This document shows positions 7,227 through 15,450 of a DNA stretch of 46,490 nucleotides, one piece after another. A program made the translations under genes and the position numbers. The notes under the pieces were generated by a model, which was given only the letters and a program-made list of their open reading frames with translations, ran no database searches and was not told the origin of the DNA. The DNA comes from Bacillota bacterium (lineage in GTDB: Bacteria > Bacillota > Clostridia > Lachnospirales > Lachnospiraceae). Positions within the stretch are counted from its first letter, which is position 1. Every line of letters starts with the position of its first letter. Where the stretch lies: the NCBI GenBank assembly GCA_023443225.1, contig JAEZVF010000080.1, positions 1 to 46,490 of the forward strand, read 5' to 3'.

Positions 7227-7880
7227 TTAGAATTTCATAGTACTATTTGTATATTCACTAACTTTTTCTAAAAAAGGCTGCATTCTCCAGTAACCAAGTT
7301 TTGAATGTTCTATTTCAATTTCAATTAATTTCTTTGCCTCTGTTTCAATATGTGTTAAATTTCTTAATTTATAGACTTTTTTTATGTCTTCAGCATACCT
7401 TTCATCTATAAAACCTATTCTTACCCCACAATCTACCTTGTCATCAAACGGTATGCTATTTTTTGGAGTTTTTGCATCTCTATATACACATGTAAATATT
7501 TCTTCATTACCATATTTAAACTCTGCTAAGCTTCCCAAAGCATTAACTGGTTTATAAGCTTTATGTAGTGATAGTTGTTTTACCTCTTCGTGTGCATCAA
7601 GTCTACCCCATAACATATAAGATATCACTGCTTCATAAATAGATGCATATTGTATCGTCTGGAACTTTACAAATGGATGTATTTCATCTCCACTTACGAA
7701 TAGCGCTTCCATTAATTTAGATATATATCTCGCTGCATAGAATGCTCTTCCCAGTTTATTTTTTAGTTCATCATTATCATCAATAAACTGAAATTTATCA
7801 ATATGCCAATTTATATCTCCTGGTAAATCTTTGATGCAATAATTGTGAATTAGGTCTCTTGTTAATTCTGGTAACGGCAT
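7227..7880 (-). CDS. Hypothetical soluble protein
   Basis: This 217-residue protein appears cytoplasmic and largely helical. The middle (about 40-95) holds GRAFYAARYISKLMEALFV and a helix QTIQYASIYEAVISYMLW; the C-terminal third has YKLRNLTHIETEAKK. The Arg-Asn-x-x-His arrangement and helical content resemble HEPN-like domains, but the spacing between Arg and His is one residue too short for the standard motif, so I do not call it. The ATG at 7880 has a perfect AAGGAGG 6 bases upstream; an earlier ATG at 7952 in frame has none. Apparently monocistronic. Confidence 0.75.
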   Translation of the reverse strand: MPLPELTRDLIHNYCIKDLPGDINWHIDKFQFIDDNDELKNKLGRAFYAARYISKLMEALFVSGDEIHPFVKFQTIQYASIYEAVISYMLWGRLDAHEEVKQLSLHKAYKPVNALGSLAEFKYGNEEIFTCVYRDAKTPKNSIPFDDKVDCGVRIGFIDERYAEDIKKVYKLRNLTHIETEAKKLIEIEIEHSKLGYWRMQPFLEKVSEYTNSTMKF

Positions 7881-8217
7881 AATATCCTCCTTAGGCTTAT
7901 CGGGTTTTAGGGTAATATATCGTATGTTTAACGAATAGATAACAATAGACATTATATTTTATCTACTAGGTGCATGTAATTACGCTTTTTCAGCCTAAAC
8001 ACCCATTTTATTAGGTGTATCATTAAAGCAATGTTATTGTTTTCTGTAATATTCCTTTTTTATACATATAATAAACTACTTGCTTTCTGGGCTTATAATA
8101 TAATTATAAGGGTTGTCAATTGATGCAATCTTATCCTATTAATATACCTTATCGCTTAAGATTCACATCTGGTAAACCGTTGATATCTGAAGCAACGGCC
8201 TTATTTAAATTTTAATA
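7881..8217. other. Intergenic region without a recognised gene
   Basis: Very AT-rich. It contains a small stem ACACC/GGTGT near 8009-8027 and CCGTTG/CAACGG near 8178-8199, the latter just after the stop of the next minus-strand gene and possibly a weak terminator. No reading frame with a binding site seen. Confidence 0.4.
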
Positions 8218-8691
8218 CTATTTACTTTTTAGTTCTTTTTTTGCTTCTTCTCTAATCACACTAATACATTCTTTTGTTGCGCCATACCATCTATCGTAAT
8301 TCACAGAAAAATGGCAATCATACTCTTCTTTTTCAATTTCTTTCACAAAGTCCTTAAGTGATTTGATTGTTTTTTCGGAAATAATATATGCTCCACTTGC
8401 ATATGCCTTCATTATTAATTGTTTTGAACTTTTATAATTCTCCTTAAGACTATTAAATTCATCTTCATCTAAGTTTTTAGCCCCAATACTCTCATCGAAT
8501 AATACTCCATAGTAATACTGTTGATATGAAAGCTCTTCAATTATCCTTGAATAAGATTCAGCTTTCTTTTCCCACCACTTCTGCGAGTAAAATTGTTTAG
8601 TCGCGAGTTTTACTGTTACATATGCCGTTAACATAGAAACTATTAATGCGGGAACTAATGCTGATAAAAGCCCCTGGTAAAAAGTACTCAT
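8218..8691 (-). CDS. Single-pass membrane protein, hypothetical
   Basis: This 157-residue protein has one N-terminal transmembrane helix (about residues 8-28) followed directly by QFYSQKWWEKKAESYSRIIE and a long charged, probably coiled or helical cytoplasmic domain. A helix followed by a KWWEKK-A-Y sequence is a recurrent layout in small bacterial accessory proteins of unknown role. AAAGGAG lies 10 bases before the ATG at 8691. It stands alone between two structured intergenic regions; no partner gene is evident. Confidence 0.75.
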   Translation of the reverse strand: MSTFYQGLLSALVPALIVSMLTAYVTVKLATKQFYSQKWWEKKAESYSRIIEELSYQQYYYGVLFDESIGAKNLDEDEFNSLKENYKSSKQLIMKAYASGAYIISEKTIKSLKDFVKEIEKEEYDCHFSVNYDRWYGATKECISVIREEAKKELKSK

Positions 8692-8733
8692 TACGCGTTA
8701 CTCCTTTGTTTTGATTAATGGTATGCAGTTATT

Positions 8734-8870
8734 TCTGATAACATTTCGTGTTCCCGATAATCCAGAGCATTAAGGCGTCCGATCATTCAGGCTAACTTAA
8801 AAACTCCTAACCCAGACACCGAGTGCCTACACTTAGGCTTTGGGGTGTCTGGGAACATATTGTTATCAGA
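8734..8870. repeat. Large nested inverted repeat (137 bases)
   Basis: Outer arms TCTGATAACA (8734-8743) and TGTTCCC (8749-8755) pair with GGGAACA (8851-8857) and TGTTATCAGA (8861-8870), leaving a 5/3-base internal loop. Within lie a 10-bp perfect stem CCCAGACACC (8811-8820) with GGTGTCTGGG (8844-8853) and a tip hairpin GCCTA/TAGGC (8825-8838). The inner stem shares GGG 8851-8853 with the outer one, so two alternative folds are possible. It sits between two minus-strand single genes. Confidence 0.85.
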
Positions 8871-8884
8871 CGTTAATTATAAAA

Positions 8885-9610
8885 CTATATAGCAAACTTT
8901 CTTCTTGCTAATTTAGCTAGTATATCATAATTCTCAACAATATTCGTTGATAGCTCATTCATCTTATCAACTGCTTCATAATAATGTTTTGTTGTCTCAT
9001 CCCTATCAAGCCAGTCCGATGGGACATATATATAACCATTCAAAACCTCATGTGGAAATGTATTTAATGCACTATATCCTAAAAAAATTTTAATACTGCT
9101 TATAACGTTAGCAAATGCCTGCTCTAAATCAGCATCTATTAATTCAAATTCCGGATTATTCTCTTTCTCATGCAAAAGATTACGCAAAGGATTATATTCT
9201 TCTGATTTAAATGGATTTCCAAAATCGTGCTCTCTTAAAAATGTTATTGCACCTGATTCAAAAATTTGCTTTTTTATAAGTTTATATACTTCTTCGTCTA
9301 ACTTCCCAAATCTTTCTTCTGTATGAAATTGTAAAGAATTTTTAATTTTACTATACCAATTATCTCTATGCAAAATAAGTTCTTTCTCAGAATATTTTCT
9401 TCCCTTCGGATGATGTGGATCGTATGCTTTAACTTCAGCATGGCAATCTAGGCACAAAGGAATACAATTCTCATATGTATCTTCACCACCATCCGCCTTT
9501 TGTCTTACGTGATGCAGTTCTATTTTAAATCCACAGAATTTATGGCATATTGCACAGCATCTTCCGGCATCAACTAGTACTTGTTTTGCAACGTCACTAT
9601 TAAAACTCAT
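8885..9610 (-). CDS. HNH endonuclease domain protein
   Basis: The N-terminal third of this 241-residue protein is a zinc-type HNH nuclease: CCAICHKFCG (about residues 18-27) supplies a CxxC pair, ELHHVRQKADGG carries the first catalytic His, YENCIPLC the Asn and second zinc pair, and LDCHAEV the final His. The remaining 150 residues are a helical domain of unknown function. Such stand-alone HNH proteins occur in defence islands, mobile elements and as general accessory nucleases. No methyltransferase or restriction partner lies nearby. GGAGGG precedes the ATG at 9610 by a short gap. The large stem-loop at 8734-8870 lies just beyond its stop. Confidence 0.85.
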   Translation of the reverse strand: MSFNSDVAKQVLVDAGRCCAICHKFCGFKIELHHVRQKADGGEDTYENCIPLCLDCHAEVKAYDPHHPKGRKYSEKELILHRDNWYSKIKNSLQFHTEERFGKLDEEVYKLIKKQIFESGAITFLREHDFGNPFKSEEYNPLRNLLHEKENNPEFELIDADLEQAFANVISSIKIFLGYSALNTFPHEVLNGYIYVPSDWLDRDETTKHYYEAVDKMNELSTNIVENYDILAKLARRKFAI

Positions 9611-10177
9611 ACACCCTCCAATAAAATCAACTTCTCATTGCTTGATAAGTAGTAAACAATTCTCAATAAACATTATACCATATTATGTAATAAAATAAAA
9701 TTTTATTTTAATATTTTGTAAAAAAATAAGGAACAGAGATCATTCTCCATTCCTCATTAAACATAATAATTATACATTTATCTTTAGATAAATAAATCTA
9801 TTTTTCTTTAACCTTTAGAATATTTTAAACCATCGGAAATAAAGAGAGTGATAAAGAAATAATGGTTGTCTTTTAATTTTCTATAATTTCTTTAGATAAA
9901 TGTAATCCTATGCTACGACTTAAATTATGAACACATACAAACGCTTCTAATGTACATTATTATTTTTACTATAGTTGTTCACAATATTTTTTAAAATTTA
10001 TCATTAACAATTCATGTGCCTTAACATCATTACTACTACAAGGAATCACAGATAAATAACCTTCAGAATGCATAACAACCTTTTAATCCATTCAGAAGGT
10101 TATTAACTTTAGAACTTAATAACTAAATATTTTCTAAGTAAAATATATAAATAATATAGATTTTGAAACGGTCTCCA
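9611..10177. other. Gene-free 570-bp region with one long hairpin
   Basis: No credible gene. AATAACCTTCAGAATG (10055-10070) pairs with CATTCAGAAGGTTATT (10089-10104), one mismatch over 16 bp, loop 18. It lies 73 bases past the stop of the ATP-grasp gene at 10178 and has no adjoining T-run, so it is more likely a structural or boundary element than an efficient terminator. Confidence 0.55.
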
Positions 10178-11170
10178 TTATTCTGTAAATCCTAACAAGT
10201 CCAAAATCTTGTGCTCAACATGCCGGTTTTTCCCCTGATATGGATAATCATGAATATGAATGGCTGGATTGAAATTAATCTCAATAATCCCATAGTTATT
10301 TTCGTTCGGTGTAGCTTTAATATCCTGTATAATAATATCTGCTCCACATATTTTAGCCCCAGCAGATTTTGCCGCAATAATTGCAATTTGTTTATAATCA
10401 TCGATTATGTCATCCGTAAAATCTATACTGTCACCACCTGTGCTTATGTTAGAGTTTTCTCTTAAATAAACCTGCTCTCCTTTGGCTGGAATTGTATCTA
10501 AACTTTTTCCCTGATATGCAAGGTATTCCTGTTCTATTTTACCGGGTACAATTTTCTCAAGAGGCGTTACATATCCTTTCCCACGTAAAGGATTCTCGTT
10601 CTTTTCCTCAATTAATTCGCTAATGGTTAGTTTTCCATCTCCCAGGACATTGGCAGGAACTCGATGCAAAACAGCAACAACCTCTTCACCAACAACATAA
10701 AAACGATATTCTTTTCCGTATATAAACTCTTCAAGTAATACTGCTCTATCATAGGTAAATGCCAGTTCTATAGCCTTTCTGACATCTTCCATGGTATATT
10801 CCCATTTCAGAATTACAACTCCTTGCCCAAAATTAGTCGACTTAGGTTTGATAACCAAGTCCTTACCCAAGAAGTTTTTAATCTTTTGAAGTCCATCTTC
10901 AAGGCTTTCAATGGTCACCCCATTAGGAACCCGAAGACCATTTTCTCTTAATACAATTTTAGTCACTTCTTTGTTTTCCATGATAAGCGGTGCAATATAG
11001 GTATCTGCAGATGTTTTCGTAGCCTGCTTAACATATTCTACTTTGTCTTTTTTGGTTAAACGTATAAAATTATCGTTCCAATCCAGTACTTCCACCCTGA
11101 TGTCTCGCCTCAAAGCTTCCTGTATCAACAATTGTGTTGATAATTCCAACCCCTCATAGCCTTTGATCAT
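10178..11170 (-). CDS. Glutathione synthetase half of a split GshF (ATP-grasp)
   Basis: This 330-residue protein matches the C-terminal ATP-grasp domain of bifunctional GshF (GshAB): it starts with KGYEGLELSTQLLIQEA, which in GshF follows the linker after the ligase domain, and contains LVIKPKSTNFGQGV (ATP lysine and glycine loop), LLEEFIYGKEYRFYVV, and EINFNPAIHIHDYP near the end. It should join glycine to gamma-glutamylcysteine. In most Firmicutes this is fused to the ligase; here it is separate, with its own GGGAGG 8 bases before the ATG at 11170. It overlaps the ligase gene by 17 bases in another frame, so the two are probably translationally coupled. Confidence 0.9.
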   Translation of the reverse strand: MIKGYEGLELSTQLLIQEALRRDIRVEVLDWNDNFIRLTKKDKVEYVKQATKTSADTYIAPLIMENKEVTKIVLRENGLRVPNGVTIESLEDGLQKIKNFLGKDLVIKPKSTNFGQGVVILKWEYTMEDVRKAIELAFTYDRAVLLEEFIYGKEYRFYVVGEEVVAVLHRVPANVLGDGKLTISELIEEKNENPLRGKGYVTPLEKIVPGKIEQEYLAYQGKSLDTIPAKGEQVYLRENSNISTGGDSIDFTDDIIDDYKQIAIIAAKSAGAKICGADIIIQDIKATPNENNYGIIEINFNPAIHIHDYPYQGKNRHVEHKILDLLGFTE

Positions 11171-12608
11171 TACTATTCCTCCCTAACATAGTTTGTTTAT
11201 ATTCCTTGGATTTTCTAATTCCAAATTCCAGAAAGCTCTCTTGTTTATGATCCATCTCGTCTTGAAGCATAGCTGACGGAAGAAGTGAATGATTCTTTAG
11301 CTTCTGATATTCTGTCTGTACGCATATACTGTATACCTTACTGTTATCTTCTTGATCAAGGAGATTTGCAATCAAAAGCAATTTATCGAATATACTAGTT
11401 CCCCATTCAAACAAGCTAATTTTACCACCATTAAGACGATTTAACATAAGATCTGGCCTTCTGCCTGATAGGGCAATTAAATGATGATTTTTATTAATCC
11501 GATCCATTTCCTTGTTGTCTAGTAATATGTTATCGTTGAACATACAGAATAGTGAAAAAACCTGCAGAAAATGCATTTGCTGCAAACTTATCCCGGTCAT
11601 TTCAAATGGATTGACATCTAAGATTCGTATCTCAGCATATTTCACACCACGCTTTTCTAGTGCATCGATCTGGCTCTCACCAGCCTTAATTATTTGCTTC
11701 ATTCTGATTGGTGAGTAGAATTCACTGTCTTTCTGCAAAATTTTATCATTTAATTGAACAGCTATTTTCGCATACATCATGCTTTTCTTTGACATAAGTG
11801 TCCTAATTCCTCGGATATACTCTTCTTTACTATTATAGAATACCGAATAACTGGATTCTTCCGGATTTGTATATCCAAAACGGCTAACCCGAAGTGATGT
11901 TGCATATTTTTCATGTTGGGTACAGCACTCAGGGCAGCATTTTCTAATATTCTCAACTTGCTCCTTTAAAATAGCTCCATAGGTATCCTCATAGGATGGA
12001 GATGCCCCAAATAAATAGATTAAAAGCCAATGGTATCGTAAGAAATTTCTTGCAAAAGCAAAGTATAATTCATCAGTAAACTCCTGAACTTTACTGTTCA
12101 CATCCAACTCCCTGTGCAATACCTCTAAAAGATTATTACCAAATGATAAATTAAAATGGATACCTGATATCATTTGCATTTTCTTCCCGTAGCGATTTGC
12201 CAGTCCCTGACGATAAGTATATGCCATTTTTCCTTCCTCTGAATTATCAAATTGGGCTATCGGAATATAATCATCTTCAGGTAATCTTGGAGGCATACTT
12301 AGCGGCCAGAGATATTCGTTCTTAATGCCTTCGGCAGCTTTCTTATGTAGATATTGTAAATAATGATCCACCTCTTCAACAGTTGAAAAAGGTGGAGTTA
12401 TCAACTCCAGCTGGCTTTCTGAGAAGTCGGTCGTAATTTCCTTATTTCTTAACTTATCTCCGAAAACTACCGGATGAGGTGTTAAAGCCAGGTCTCCCTT
12501 ATCTGTAACTCGTTGTAATTCTCTTTCCACTCCCCATTTACCATCAAGAAGCAGTTTTTGATATTTTCCTGAAAATATATCATACATTTTCTTGAAATTC
12601 CATATCAT
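11154..12608 (-). CDS. gshA: Glutamate-cysteine ligase half of a split GshF
   Basis: This 484-residue protein is the gamma-proteobacterial-type glutamate-cysteine ligase found as the N-terminal part of GshF. Visible blocks are GVERELQRV (about residue 25, active-site Glu), TTDFSESQLELITPP, MQMISGIHFNLSFGN and EIRILDVNPFEMTGI. It makes gamma-glutamylcysteine, the first step of glutathione synthesis. I start at the ATG at 12608, 9 bases from GAGGAG; an earlier in-frame ATG at 12659 has no binding site. The protein ends exactly where the GshF linker would begin and the ATP-grasp gene starts inside its last codons. The upstream region carries half-sites of the neighbouring ArsR-type operator. Confidence 0.9.
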   Translation of the reverse strand: MIWNFKKMYDIFSGKYQKLLLDGKWGVERELQRVTDKGDLALTPHPVVFGDKLRNKEITTDFSESQLELITPPFSTVEEVDHYLQYLHKKAAEGIKNEYLWPLSMPPRLPEDDYIPIAQFDNSEEGKMAYTYRQGLANRYGKKMQMISGIHFNLSFGNNLLEVLHRELDVNSKVQEFTDELYFAFARNFLRYHWLLIYLFGASPSYEDTYGAILKEQVENIRKCCPECCTQHEKYATSLRVSRFGYTNPEESSYSVFYNSKEEYIRGIRTLMSKKSMMYAKIAVQLNDKILQKDSEFYSPIRMKQIIKAGESQIDALEKRGVKYAEIRILDVNPFEMTGISLQQMHFLQVFSLFCMFNDNILLDNKEMDRINKNHHLIALSGRRPDLMLNRLNGGKISLFEWGTSIFDKLLLIANLLDQEDNSKVYSICVQTEYQKLKNHSLLPSAMLQDEMDHKQESFLEFGIRKSKEYKQTMLGRNSNDQRL

Positions 12609-12796
12609 CTTTTTGTTCTCCTCGTTTACGTTCAATTTAATTTTCTTAATTTCAAACACCTGTAAATCAAAAACTCAAAAACTTGGATAAATTTGCATAT
12701 TTCATGAAGACATAATTTTCATATCCAGTACTCTTACTAGGTTGATTAAATTATCTCAAGTATCTATAAAACATTTATTATATTTCTTTTCATAGT

Positions 12797-12822
12797 GTTC
12801 TATAGTTCTATAACAATCGAAC
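12797..12822 (-). promoter_or_regulatory. Putative ArsR-type operator upstream of the ligase
   Basis: GTTCTATAGTTCTATAAC followed by AATCGAAC shares ATAGTTCTA and TCGAAC with the operator at the arsR-like promoter (13182-13218). On the minus strand TTGTTA and TATGAA, 16 bases apart, flank the TAGAACTATAGAAC block, giving a possible promoter with the operator in its spacer. The start codon of the ligase is about 190 bases further on. Confidence 0.5.
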
Positions 12823-12829
12823 AATACTT

Positions 12830-12868
12830 TTAAAAATATTGTTCTGTGGTAGTTTTCCACAGAACAAT
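12830..12868 (-). terminator. Rho-independent terminator
   Basis: ATTGTTCTGTGG (12838-12849) pairs perfectly with CCACAGAACAAT (12857-12868). On the minus strand it is followed by ATTTTTAAAAG. It ends the ArsR-type gene, 10 bases after its stop. Confidence 0.9.
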
Positions 12869-12877
12869 CTATATTTG

Positions 12878-13183
12878 TTAACATAAAAAGTTACGTATTT
12901 CTTCCACCGCTTTTCTATTGATTTTACAGCAAAAGCTCTGCCCCTTACGTGTATAGGAAATCAAACCTGCATTCTGTAATACTTTAAAATGATGTGAAAT
13001 AGTTGATTTGGATAAATCCATACAACAACAAGCTTTTGTAAAACACTTATCCATTCCTTCCTGGTTAATGCATTCACCGTCCTTATTCTCTTCTTTTTCA
13101 CTCCATTCATACAATGCCTTAAATAGATAAAATCTCTGTTCGCAGGATAGAGCTTTAAATATTTTTACTAATTTATTTTCCAT
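12878..13183 (-). CDS. ArsR/SmtB-type repressor, Cys-rich
   Basis: This 101-residue winged-helix regulator has the ArsR recognition helix region STISHHFKVLQNAGLI (about residues 59-74). It differs from typical ArsR by a Cys-rich insert before the HTH (CINQEGMDKCFTKACCCMD) and further Cys near the end, suggesting a metal- or thiol-sensing site. The ATG at 13183 has no ribosome binding site; the -10 box ends only 6 bases upstream, so the mRNA is probably leaderless. A 9-bp inverted repeat covers the -10 and start codon, consistent with autoregulation. The same half-site occurs upstream of the glutathione genes, which I infer to be its second target. Confidence 0.85.
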   Translation of the reverse strand: MENKLVKIFKALSCEQRFYLFKALYEWSEKEENKDGECINQEGMDKCFTKACCCMDLSKSTISHHFKVLQNAGLISYTRKGQSFCCKINRKAVEEIRNFLC

Positions 13184-13218
13184 AGTTCTATTTTATTAGA
13201 ACTATCGAACTCTGTCAA
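13182..13218 (-). promoter_or_regulatory. Promoter and operator of the ArsR-type gene
   Basis: On the minus strand TTGACA (13213-13218), 17 bases, TAAAAT (13190-13195). The operator ATAGTTCTA (13182-13190) and TAGAACTAT (13197-13205) is a perfect 9-bp inverted repeat with a 6-base spacer. It spans the -10 box and the first bases of the coding region. Confidence 0.85.
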
Positions 13219-13265
13219 GAAGGCTTCCATATATTGTTTCAGTTTATTAAGTTCGATTTTGAATT

Positions 13266-13985
13266 TTATTGAGTAAAGTATTCCATGGATGATATGTTTT
13301 CGATGGCCAGCATTGCAGCTCTTGTTGCATGAATTTGGGTGGTATCGAAAACTGGTAAATTAGTATCTTCTTGTTGGATTAAAAGTCCTATTTCAGTGCA
13401 ACCAAGAATTACTCCCTGTGCGCCTTGTTTGGATAAGCCGTCAATTATGTTAAGATATTTCTCTTTTGATGTTTTAGAAATTACACCTAAACATAATTCA
13501 TTGTAAATTACATCATTTACCATCTCAATTCCTTGTCTATCCGGTATCAGAACCGAAATTCCTGCATTTTCAAGTTTTTCTTTATAAAAGTCCTGAGTCA
13601 TGGTATATTTTGTACCCAAAAGTGCTACTTTTGTAATATTATGACGTTTTAATTCATCTGCCGTAGCTTCTGCAATATGAATAATCGGAATATCAATATT
13701 CCTTTGGATTTGTGGAGCTACTTTATGCATGGTATTGGTACAAATCACAATAAAATCTGCCCCCGCTTTTTCAAGGTTTTTAGCTGCTGTAGATAATATC
13801 TCCGCACTTTTTTCCCAATCACCCTTTGCCTGGCATTCTTCTATTTCAGAAAAATCAACACTGTACAATAGAACTTTTGCTGAATGAAATCCTCCCAATT
13901 GCTGTTTTACAAGTTCATTCACAGTTTTATAATAGGTAACTGTGCTTTCCCAGCTCATACCGCCAATCATTCCAATCGTTTTCAA
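13266..13985 (-). CDS. Aspartate/glutamate racemase family protein
   Basis: This 239-residue cofactor-independent racemase opens with KTIGMIGGMSWESTVTYYK, typical of the RacX/aspartate racemase family. The two catalytic cysteines are in VICTNTMHK (about residue 82) and LGCTEIGLL (about residue 192). It should interconvert L- and D-forms of aspartate, glutamate or another amino acid; the exact substrate cannot be read. I use the TTG at 13985, 8 bases after AGGAGG; the longer reading from an ATG at 14048 adds a non-conserved hydrophobic stretch. It lies directly upstream of the ArsR-type gene but the latter has its own promoter. Confidence 0.88.
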   Translation of the reverse strand: MKTIGMIGGMSWESTVTYYKTVNELVKQQLGGFHSAKVLLYSVDFSEIEECQAKGDWEKSAEILSTAAKNLEKAGADFIVICTNTMHKVAPQIQRNIDIPIIHIAEATADELKRHNITKVALLGTKYTMTQDFYKEKLENAGISVLIPDRQGIEMVNDVIYNELCLGVISKTSKEKYLNIIDGLSKQGAQGVILGCTEIGLLIQQEDTNLPVFDTTQIHATRAAMLAIENISSMEYFTQ

Positions 13986-14091
13986 TATTACTTCCTCCTG
14001 AATTCTAGTATCACTAAGTATTAGAATTAACACCAATTTATTATGCATCTATACATAAACTATGGTATTGCTGAATAATGATCAGGTGTTG

Positions 14092-14739
14092 TTATTCTCC
14101 GTTAAAATATGTAAATGAGTTCAAATAATTTTGCAAAGAGTCTACAAACTTTCCTACATGAATACCATCAACAAATGAATGATGCACCTGAATACTGAAT
14201 GGAAGTATCCATTTCTCGGCTCTTTCAAAGTATTTCCCCCAATCACACAAAGGGGTGGCATTATCCTTCTTTCCAGAATTGGTATGTGAAATGTGAGTGT
14301 ATGATACCCAAGGCATTGGTGAAAATTGAATTATATCATTACCTAATGGCCCTGCAAAATACTCTTTTTGATTTGCTGCTGTTTGAGTAGCTACAGCAAT
14401 ATATTTTTCTAAGGTCTCTTGCATCTCCACATTGACCACTTTAAATAGCTCGGTATCCTTGTCTAGGTATGTAAAAGCCGTATTAATTCTATCATAAAGC
14501 ACAATCTGGCCATCTAAAAAACGATATCGGAACTCTTCAATATTATTTGCACATTTTGTGACTATATATATGAGAGAAAAAGTAAAGGAATAGTTCAGAG
14601 CTCGAATTTTCTGTAAGAAATTCGTAATATCCAATTCAAAGGTAACACAATACGATGGTTCAATACTATTTCTGAATATTTGACAGTGTGTAGCTCTTTT
14701 CCAAATCATTTCATCAATAACTTTATATTTACTATCCAT
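14092..14739 (-). CDS. Chloramphenicol acetyltransferase family protein
   Basis: This 215-residue protein has CAT architecture: the opening YKVIDEMIWKRATHCQIF corresponds to the W-R-HF region, FSFTFSLIYIVTKC-like strands follow in the middle, FSPMPWVSYTHISHT is a substrate-pocket strand, and QVHHSFVDGIHVGKF (about residues 184-198) carries the catalytic HHxxxDG. Length matches the usual 210-220. It may acetylate chloramphenicol or a related hydroxyl compound; many chromosomal CAT-like proteins have other or unknown substrates. The ATG at 14739 follows AAGGAGGAG. It is the third gene of a tight operon after a methyltransferase and an ATC hydrolase (25-base gap). Confidence 0.9.
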   Translation of the reverse strand: MDSKYKVIDEMIWKRATHCQIFRNSIEPSYCVTFELDITNFLQKIRALNYSFTFSLIYIVTKCANNIEEFRYRFLDGQIVLYDRINTAFTYLDKDTELFKVVNVEMQETLEKYIAVATQTAANQKEYFAGPLGNDIIQFSPMPWVSYTHISHTNSGKKDNATPLCDWGKYFERAEKWILPFSIQVHHSFVDGIHVGKFVDSLQNYLNSFTYFNGE

Positions 14740-14764
14740 GATAATTAACTCCTCCTTAATACAT

Positions 14765-15400
14765 TTAGAAGTTACCGTTTCTGCTGATGTAAAAGTCGCA
14801 ACATTTATCCCCTTTTCCCAATGTAGTAGGTCTTTCCAACTTGCAATTAGCAAAACTCATTGTGATATAATCTGTTGCACATAAAGATGATATAAACTCA
14901 GGTACATTTTCTCTTTCACATAAAGCACACAATCCACATCTGGTAAAAACTAGATGGGTTAAGTCTTTGTTTTCTTTATTTTGAACTGATACAAGCCAAT
15001 TTGTGGGGTATTTATTTTTATTTCTCTCACACCATAGGCCTGCCTTCTCGATTTTTTCTTTATAATCAATAGATAACAAATCTGCATTGCGCATTGACTT
15101 CTTCATAAATTCAAAGTCATTGAGACCATCATATATTAATTGATCAAATTCTTCTAAATTAATGGTATCTCTCGTATTTTTGTATAGAGATATCATATAG
15201 GCGCCCATCACATAACTACTAAAAAATATGTTTTTGCTCCCACCAATATCAGGACAATCCTTTATAATTCTTATATAACCTTTTGTTGTATTTGCAATAA
15301 CATTTTTAAGAGTCGACTTATTATAATACTTTAGTAATTGCTTTTTTACGATACCTTTCATAATAAAAGGATACATATATGACATAATAGAAAATTTCAT
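14765..15400 (-). CDS. L-2-amino-thiazoline-4-carboxylic acid hydrolase family
   Basis: This 211-residue protein matches the ATC hydrolase family. The diagnostic C-terminal part reads FTRCGLCALCERENVPEFI, then LCATDYITMSFANC-LERPTTLGKGDKCCDF. The clustered Cys could form a metal or redox site. The founding enzyme opens a thiazoline ring to S-carbamoyl-cysteine, but most clostridial members are uncharacterised and often act as companions of methyltransferases. I choose the ATG at 15400 (GGGAGAAG 5 bases upstream) over an ATG at 15463 that overlaps the previous gene and lacks a site. Middle gene of a three-gene operon. Confidence 0.88.
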   Translation of the reverse strand: MKFSIMSYMYPFIMKGIVKKQLLKYYNKSTLKNVIANTTKGYIRIIKDCPDIGGSKNIFFSSYVMGAYMISLYKNTRDTINLEEFDQLIYDGLNDFEFMKKSMRNADLLSIDYKEKIEKAGLWCERNKNKYPTNWLVSVQNKENKDLTHLVFTRCGLCALCERENVPEFISSLCATDYITMSFANCKLERPTTLGKGDKCCDFYISRNGNF

Positions 15401-15450
15401 CTTCTTCTCCCAATATAATCTTTTTGATAAATTAATATAATTTTCTATAA

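Noticed and set aside
7227..7880. HEPN ribonuclease
   Set aside because: LRNLTH resembles a HEPN motif but has only three residues between Arg and His where four to six are standard, and no nucleotidyltransferase partner is adjacent.
8734..8870. Integron attC site
   Set aside because: The size and two-block outer arms fit, but the AAC/GTT core boxes do not match RYYYAAC and GTTRRRY, there is no integrase in the window, and no second similar site was found between the neighbouring genes.
10192..10401. Second minus-strand ORF of 69 codons inside the ATP-grasp gene
   Set aside because: It is an out-of-frame shadow of the conserved glutathione synthetase sequence and has no binding site.
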